DNA of 64,000 nt. It comes from Hymenobacter aquaticus. GTDB lineage: Bacteria; Bacteroidota; Bacteroidia; Cytophagales; Hymenobacteraceae. Made by a program: the position numbers and the translations under genes. The DNA lies in assembly GCF_004765605.1 (NCBI RefSeq), contig NZ_SRLC01000002.1, positions 372,001-436,000 of the forward strand, in the 5' to 3' direction. This document shows positions 17,309 through 26,300 of this stretch, piece by piece. The notes beneath the pieces were generated by a model. That model searched no databases. It saw only the letters and a list, made by a program, of their open reading frames with translations, and was not told where the DNA came from. The first letter of the stretch is position 1. The number at the start of each line of letters is the position of its first letter.

Positions 17309-20300
17309 ATGCTAAGTCCTATTTCTAAAAACCAGGAATTCTATTTGCAATTCACGCGCAACCAGGATTCAGCTCGGCTGGAAGCCGAATGCGTGCTCCA
17401 GTATGCGGTTGATCGTAAGACTGTTGCCGCGGCAATACAGACGGTAGTGGCCCGCTACGACATCCTGCGGACGGTATTCGTTTCGAAGGAAGGACTTTCG
17501 CTGCCGATGCAATCCATCGGTGAGGTGGGCGAGCAGGCAGGGGAGATGAGCGAAGAGTCGGAAGTTACGCTGGCCCGGCCGCTGGCCCTGCACCTGGAGG
17601 CCGCCGGCCCCGAGGCCTGGCGCCTGAAGCTGCGCTGCCTGCCCATGCTGCTGGACATTGCCAGCATCAAGCTTTTCTTTGCCGAAGTGGCCGCCGTGCT
17701 GGCCGGCACTGCCGACGCGCTGCCCGCCGCCGATGACCTGATCCAGACCGGGCAGTACGCCGCCTGGCAGGAAGAGCTGGCCACCGAGGAAAACGAGGAA
17801 GCTGCCGCGTTCTGGAAACAGGCCAGCCGCCCCGGTGAAGACGGCGACCTGCGCCTGCCGTTCCAGCAAAACCCCAATGGCCGACCTTTCGTGGCCGCCG
17901 TAAAAACCGCCGTAGTCGCTGCCGGGGCGCTGAAAAGCGCCGCTCAGCGCTACGGCGTTGACGTGCAGACCCTGGTGGTAGCCCTCTACGCCAAGGCCCT
18001 GCAGCGCTTCACCGAGCGTACGGCTTTTGCCCTCGACTTCGTAACCAACGGCCGCGCCTATGAGGAGCTGGCTTCCGTTATTGGTCCGTTCTCCAAAAAC
18101 CTGCCCTTGCAGCTGGAGCTGACCGACACCGCCGACCTGGCTGCCTTCAGCGCGCGGCTGCAGGAAAACATCGAAACCAGCCTCGACTGGAGCGACTATT
18201 ACTTTGCCGACCGCTACGCCGGCATCCGGGCCCCCAACACCCGCTACGTGGTAGAGTACCACGACGTGGCGCCCGCCGCCGGGGCTTCCGTCCTGACGAA
18301 CGTGGTGGCCCTGACCAGCGCCTTCAGCCAGAAGCTGCTGGTGCTCGACAACGGCGCTACGCTGGACGTGCAGTTTCAGTACGACCAAAACCAATACGAC
18401 GCCACGGCCGCCGAGCTGCTGCTGGCCAACGTGGCCGCGCTGCTGGCCGAGCCCACCCGCTCCGCCACCGCCCTGCTGCCCCAGGACCGCGAAATCGTGG
18501 CGGCCGCCAATGCCACCGCCCAGGCCCCGACGGCCGAGCACACGGTGTTGCAGCTGATTGAGCAGGCCATTGCGGCTACTCCGGAGGCTACGGCCCTGGT
18601 GGGCCCCGAGGAAAGCTTCTCCTACCAGGAAATGGGTGCCATCAGCAAGCAGCTGGCCGGCGCTCTGAAAGCCAACTACGGCGTCGGCGCCGGCGACCTG
18701 ATCGGCCTGGCCTTCGACCTGAGCACCGAAATTCCCCTGGCCATGCTGGGCGTGCTCTACGCCGGGGCCGCCTACATTCCGATTGACAGCAACAACCCCA
18801 AGGAGCGCATCCAGAAAATCCTGCTCGACAGCCGCTGCAAGCTTATCCTGACCCAGGAAGAGCTGGTGGAAGAGTGGCAGCAGGAATTTCCCGGCTTCAG
18901 CATTCTGACCGTAGCCGAAGTGCTGGCCAGCGCCAACGAGGAAGCCCACATCGAGCTGCCCCTGCCCGCCGCCGCCGATACGGCCTACATCATCTACACC
19001 TCCGGCACCACCGGGGAGCCCAAGGGCTGCGTGATTACCCACGCCAACCTGCTCAACTACATCAGCTGGGTCAACGGCTATTACTTCCAAGCCGAGCCCG
19101 CCACGGGCAACTTCTCGCTGATTACCAATTTCTCCTTCGACCTCACCGTCACGGCCCTGTTCAGCGCCATCAGCCGCGGCAAGAGCCTGCAGTGCTTCGA
19201 GCGCGGCCTCGGTATTTCGGAGATGCTCTACCAGTCGTTTGAGCCCGGCAGCGGCGTAGACACGGTGAAGATGACGCCCACGCACATTTCGCTGCTGGCG
19301 TATCTGGGCCTGGAAACCACCAACGTGCGCCACGTCATCGTGGGCGGCGAGGCCCTGCTGGCCTCGCACATCCGCATCCTGCGCACCCTCTCGCCCGACA
19401 TTCACATCTACAACGAGTACGGCCCGACCGAAGCCACGGTGGGCTGCATCGTGAAGGAAATCGGCTCGGTGCACGATACCGTGCTCATCGGCTTGCCCAT
19501 CACCAACATGGAAGCCTACGTGCTGACGGCCGAGCTGGAGCTGGCCCCGGTGGGCAGCATCGGCGAGCTGTACCTGGCTGGTCAGGGCCTGGCTAAGGGC
19601 TACCTGAACAAGCCCGACATGACCAGCGCTAAGTTTGTGGAAGTAGCCGCCCTGCCGGGCAAGCGCCTCTACAAGTCCGGCGACCTGGCCCGCTTCCTGC
19701 CCTCGGGCGAAATCGACTACCTGGGCCGCATCGACGACCAGGTGAAAATCCGGGGCTACCGCGTGGAGCTGCAGGAAATTCAGAAGGCTCTCGACCAGCA
19801 CCAGGCCGTGAACACCAGCATGGTGACGCTCTGGAAAAACGCCAGCGAGGAAAGCTACCTGGTGGCCTACTACATCAGCTCGGAAACCCTGGAAACGGCC
19901 GTGCTGCGCGAGTTCGTGGCCGACAAAGTGCCCGAGTACATGGTGCCCGCCGTGTTTATCCCCGTCGATGCCATTCCGCTGACGGCCAACGGCAAGCTCG
20001 ACGTAAAGAAGCTGCCCAACCCGCAGGACTACTTCAGCAAAGCCGCTGAGTACGTGCCCGCCGGCACCGAAATGGAGCACCGCCTCGTGGCGCTGTGGGA
20101 AGAGGTGCTGGGTACCCAGCCCATCGGCGTGCACGACGATTTCTTTGAAATCGGGGGTCACAGCCTGAAAGTGACCCAGCTCATCAGCCGCTACCACCGC
20201 GACTTTGAAATCATGCTTTCCCTGCAGGATTTCTACACCAATACCACCATTGCCGGCCAGGCCGAGCTGATTGGCCGCGCCGCCAAGTTCACCTTCGTGA

Positions 20301-23300
20301 ACATCGAGAAAACGGCCGAAAAGGACAGCTACCCCGCTTCCAACGGCCAGAAGCGCCTGTGGGTGATGAGCCAGGTGGGCGACAGCTCCTCAGCGTTCAA
20401 CATCTTCAACGCTATGCAGTTTGAGGGCGAGTTCTACCCCGAAAACTTCGAGCAGGCCCTCATTACGGTGCTTAACCGCCACGAGAGCCTGCGCACCGTG
20501 TTTGGCCAGGACCCCGTAACCGAAGAAGTGCGGCAGTTTATCCGGACCACGGCCGAGCTGAACTTCAAGGTAGACTACCTCGACCTGACCGCCGCCGCCA
20601 ACCAGCGCGAGCAGGTGCTGGCCGTGCTGGAAGCCGAAGCCAAGCGCGTGTTCGACCTGGGTGCCGGCCCACTGCTGCGCGTGGGCGTCATCAAGACGGC
20701 CGACGCCCGCTACGTGGTGTACTACAACGCCCACCACATCATCTGCGACGGGTGGTCGATGGAAGTGTTCATCAGCAACACGATGAACTGCTACGGCGCT
20801 TACCTCAACGCCCAGGAAAACCCGCTGCCCCCGCTGGCTATTCAGTACCGCGACTACGCGGCCTGGCTCGATAAGAAAATGTCGGGCGACTCCTTCCAGG
20901 AAAGCCGCTCGTACTGGCTCGATAAGTTCAGCGGCGAGCTGCCCGTGCTCAACCTGCCCTCCGACAAGAAGCGGCCCCTGGTGAAAACCTACAACGGCGC
21001 CAGCCTGCGCACCAAGCTCGATAAGGAGGCCGTGCGGCGCCTGCGCCAGTTCAGCCAGGAGCGGGGCGGCACCCTGCTGACCGGCCTGCTAGCCGTGGTG
21101 AAGGGCGTGCTGCACCGCTACACGGGGCAGGAAGACATCATCATCGGTAGCCCCATTGCCGGCCGCGAGCATGCCGACCTGGAGGAGCAGATTGGCTTCT
21201 ACGTCAACACCCTGGCCCTGCGCACCCAGCTCAGCGCCGACGACAGCTTCGAAGCACTATTCGAGCGGGTGAAGGCCACCACGCTGGGCGCTTTCCAGCA
21301 CCAGCTGTATCCCTTCGACCAATTGGTAGAAGAGCTTGGCCTGAAGCGCGACACCAGCCGTCTGCCCCTGTTCGACTGCTGGCTGCTGCTGCACCAGGCC
21401 AACACGTCCTACCAGAACAACGGCTGGGATTTTGGCGACCTGAGCATCGACGCTTTCCCCTTCGAAGGCGAAATCTGCAAGTACGACTACCTGTTTTCCT
21501 TCGCCGAGTTCGACGATGAGCTGGTACTCACGCTGAAATACAACACCGACATTTACAGCGAGTTCTTCGCCACGCAGCTGCAAGGCAACATCAGCCAGTT
21601 CCTGATTGCGGCCGTAAGCAACCCCGCTGAGCAAATCAGCCAGATTGCCTACCTGACCGAAGCCGAAACGTCGGCGCTGGAAATGGCCAGCCAAGGCGCG
21701 GAGCTGACCATCGAAAATGAAGGTTCACTACTGACGGAGTTTACGTCGGTAGTGTCTCGGTTTGGGTCGCGGGTGGCCGTGTCGGGCTTCGGCGGCGAGC
21801 AGCTGAGCTACGCCGAGCTGGACGCCTTGTCTTCGCAGCTGGCTCACTTCCTGCTGGCCGAAGCCGGCGCCCAGCCCCTGTCCTTGGTGGCCCTGGCCCT
21901 GCCCCAGAGCCCGGCCGTGGTCGTGGCCCTGCTGGCCAGCTGGAAAGCCGGGGCCGCCTACCTGCCCCTGGACAGCAGCCTGCCCGCCGCCCGCCAGCAG
22001 TACATGCTGCGCCACAGCCAGGCCCAGCTCACGCTCACGGCCGAGCTGTACGCCGAGTTCCTGACCCAGGCCGCCCGGTATCCCACCACGGCCCCAGAAC
22101 GCCCGGTCGCCGCGGCCGACCCGACGGCGTACGTGATTTACACCTCGGGCTCGACGGGCCAGCCCAAGGGCGTGGCCGTGGGCCACGGCTCCCTGCGCAA
22201 CTACTGCCAGTGGCTGGCCGCCGAAGCCCAGCTCACCGAAGCCGACACGGCGGCCCTGCTGACCAGCTACAGCTTCGATTTGGGCTACACCGTGTTGTTC
22301 CCGACCCTGCTCACCGGCGGGCAGCTGTGCCTGAGCGCGCCCGAGGCGGTGCTGGAAGACGCGGCCGCCACCGTGGCCTGGCTTGAGGCGCGGCAGGTCT
22401 CGTTCCTGAAGCTCACGCCTTCCTTGGTGCAGGGCCTGGTCTTGAGCCAGGGCGTACAGGCCCTGGCCCAGGTGGGCCGGCTGCGCCTGCTGGTCTGCGG
22501 CGGGGCCACGATGGCCGGCGCCGACATGGCCGCGCTGCTGGCCAGCAACCCGCAGCTGACGATCTTCAACCACTACGGGCCCACGGAGACGACCATTGGC
22601 GTGTGCTTCCAGCGGCTGACGCAGGACTCGATCCAGGGCTTCGTGGCCCAGCCCGTACTGGGCGGCCCGATTGCCAACGTGGAGCTGCTGGTGGCCGACG
22701 CGCGGCAGCAGCCCGTGCCGGTGGGCGTGGTGGGCGAGCTGCTCATTGGCGGGCGCAGCCTGGCGCAGGGGTATTTGCACGAGGCGGGCTTGACGGCCAG
22801 TAAGTTTGTGGCCCACCCGGGCAAAGTGGGGGCGCAGGTGTACCGTAGCGGCGACCAGGTGGTGCGGCAGGCGGACGGGCGGCTGCGGTTCGTGGGCCGG
22901 GTGGACGAGCAGGTGAAGGTGCGCGGCTACCGGGTCGAGCCCGGCGAGGTGCAGCACGCGCTGCTCCAGCTCCCCGGCCTGGCCCAGGCCGCTGTCATTG
23001 CCCTCAAGCAAGCGGAAGGGGATGCCGCGCTGGTGGCCTACGTCGTGCCCACGACGGGCCAGGAAATCGACGAGGCCGCGCTGCGGACCGGGTTGCTGGC
23101 TCAGCTGCCAGCCTACATGGTGCCCAGCCAGTTTGTGCAGCTGGCGGCGTTGCCCGTGACGGCCAACGGCAAGCTCGACCGGGCGGCCTTGCCCGACCCC
23201 GGCCAGCAAGGCCGGCGCGGGGCCCACTATCAAGCGCCGCAGGGCGCGGTGGAAACGGCGTTGGCCACGGTGTGGGCCTCGGTGCTGCGCCGCGAGAACA

Positions 23301-26300
23301 TCAGCCGGCAGGACAACTTCTACGACCTGGGCGGCGACTCGATTAAGTCGATTCTGGTGGTGTCGCGGCTGCGGCAGCAGGGCTACTCGGTGGAAGTAGC
23401 CGACATTCTGGGCTACCCCGTGCTGGCCGAACTGGCCCAGCGCGCCACCAAGCTCACCCGCCAGATCTCCCAGGCCACGGCCACCGGCTCCGTCGAGCTG
23501 AGCCCGATCCAACACTGGTTCCTCGACAATGAGCAGGTTGATAAGCAGCAATACAATCAGTCGATTCTGCTGACCAGCCAGGAGCGCCTCAATGAGGAAA
23601 ACCTGCGTCAGAGCCTGAATAAGCTGCTAGCTCACCATGATGGTCTGCGTCTGCGCTTCACCCAGGATGCCAATGGCTCCTGGCAGCAGGAGTACGCACC
23701 TATCACAGAGAGCGTACTAGCAGTTTATGACATAACCCAGTTGCCGGCCGCCGAGGCGCGGGCTGAGCAGCTGCGCCTCAGCGAGCAGCTGCAGGGCAGC
23801 TTCGAGCTGGCCGCGGGCCCGCTGTTCCAGGCCGCCGTGTTCCGGCAGCCCGACGGCCCGGACGAGCTGCTCCTGGTGGCCCATCACCTGGTGGTGGACG
23901 GCGTGTCCTGGCGCATCCTGCTGGAGGACCTGTCCACGCTCTACGCCCAGGCCCAGCAGGGCCAGCCGCTGGTGCTGCCAGCCAAAACCGACTCCTTGCA
24001 GGCCTGGCAGGCCCAGCAGCAGCAGCAGGCCCTGAGCCCCGCACTGCAGGCTGAACTCTCCTACTGGCAGCAGCAGGACCAGGCCCCGGTCCACGCCCTG
24101 CCCCTGGACCAGCCCGCCGGGAGCAACCAGGTGGTCGACGCCCAGGTGCAGGCCTTCGTCTTGCCCGCCGAGCTGACGGGGCAGCTGCTCACGCAGACCC
24201 ACCGGGCCCTGGGCACGGAGGTGCAGGAGCTCCTGCTCACGGGCCTCACCCAGGCCCTGCAGGCCCAGTGGCCGCTGGGCCCGGTGCGCCTCACGCTCGA
24301 GGGCCACGGCCGCGAGTGGCTGGGCCGCGAGCTGGACGTGACGCGCACGGTGGGCTGGTTCACCAGCAAATACCCGCTGGTGCTGGACGTGCGCCCGGCC
24401 GCCGATTCGGTGGAGGCGCTGATTGAAGTCAAGGAGGCGGTGCGGCGCCTGCCGGGCAAGGGCATCGGCTACGGCCTGCTGCGCTACCTGCACCCGGCGC
24501 AGCCGCTGGCCGGGGCGCCCAGCTCGGACATCGTGTTCAACTACCTGGGCGACTTCGGCGCGGGGGCGGGCAATGCCGATGCACAGCAGGCGGGCCTGTT
24601 CAGCTTCTCGGCCCAGGAGCGGGGGGCCAGCGTGAGCAGCCGGCGCGAGCGCAGCAGCGTGCTGGAGGTCTCGGCCCTGATCGTCGAGGGCCAGCTGCGG
24701 GTGAGCGTGAGCTACAGCCAGCAGCAGTACCAGCCCGCAACCATCGCGCAGCTGCTGGCCCACTACGAGCAGCACTTGACTGAGTTGATCGGCACGGTGG
24801 CCGCGCTGGAGCAGCGGCAGCTGACGCCTAGCGACTTGACCTTTGCCGGGCTGAGCCGCGGGGAGTTGGCCCAGCTCACGGCGCAGGTGGGCGGGGTGCA
24901 GGATGTGTACGGCTTGACGCCGCTGCAGGAGGGTATGTACTACCACTGGGTGCAGGATGCGGGCTCGCGGGCCCACGGCATCCAGGTGGCCTACCGCCTG
25001 GAAGGCCAGTTGCAGGTGGCCTTGCTGGAGCAGAGCTACCAGCAGCTGGTGAGCAGCTACGACGTGCTGCGCACCAGCTTCACGCACCACTACGGGGGGC
25101 GGGCCTTGCAGGTGGTGCAGCCCCGTGTCAGCGGCGGCTTCCACTTCGTGGATCTGAGCCATCTGCTGGGCGAGGCCTTGACCGAGGCGGTAGCGGCGGA
25201 GAAGGAGGCGGACCTGGCCCAGGGCTTCGACCTGAGCCGGGGCTCGCAGATGCGCCTGCGCGTGCTGCAGCTCAGCGAGAACCAATATGAGCTGATTTGG
25301 AGCCACCACCACATTATTATGGATGCCTGGTGCTCTCAGCTTCTCATTCAGCAGTTCACCCAGCTGTATCAGGGCTTGGTGAGCGGGCAGCCGGTGCAGC
25401 TGTTGGAGCGCCACAAGTACGCCGACTACCTGCGCTGGCTCGACCAGCGCGACGCGCAGGCCTCGCTCGACTATTGGGCGCAATACCTCCAGGGCTACGA
25501 GCAGACGGCTTCGCTGCCAACGCAGGTTACCAGCCAGGAATACACCCAGCAGGAAGCCTTCTTCCAGATTGCCGACGCCGATTTTGCCGGCTTGCAGCAA
25601 CTCAGCGAACGGCTGGGCGTGACGCTGAGCACGGTGGTGCAAAGCGCCTGGGGCGTGCTGCTCGGCCGCTACGCCGGTACGCAGGACGCGGTGTTCGGCA
25701 CGGTCGTGTCGGGTCGCCCCGGCAACCTGATCGGCGTGGAGGAAATGGTGGGCCTGTTCATCAACACCATCCCGGTGCGGGTGCAGTACGGCAACGACAC
25801 GACGGTGAAAGAGCTGGTGCAGCAAGTGCAGCAGCTCCACATTGCCAGTGAGCCGCACCACTACCGGCAGTTGGCCGAAGTGCAGGCACAAAGCGCGCTG
25901 GGCCGTAATCTGCTCGACCACATCCTCGTGTTCCAGAACACGAATGCGGCAGAAAGTGCCGAATACGCGCCAACCAGCGATACGCCGGGCCTGGATATCA
26001 TCAGCAAGGAGTCGTACGTGCAGACGAACTTCGACTTCAACTTCGTGCTGTATCCCTCGGCAACGCAGCTGGCCTACCGCTTCCGCTTCAACGCGGCCAA
26101 GTACGACCCAGCCTTTATCGAGCGGCTGGGCACGCACTTCCAGCAGATTCTGCGGGCTTTCGTGGCCCAGGCCAACCAGCCCGTGCGGACCGCCAACCAC
26201 CTGCCCGCTGCCGAGCAGCAGCAGCTCCTGGCGCAGTTCGACGCCACCGGCACGCTGCCCCGCACCGAGGAAACCGTCCTCTCGCGGTTCGAAAAGCAGG

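Noticed and set aside
5502..25673. Repeats considered as a mobile element or CRISPR-like array
   Set aside because: The repeats are coding E-C domains in frame; there are no terminal inverted repeats, transposase or short regularly spaced units.
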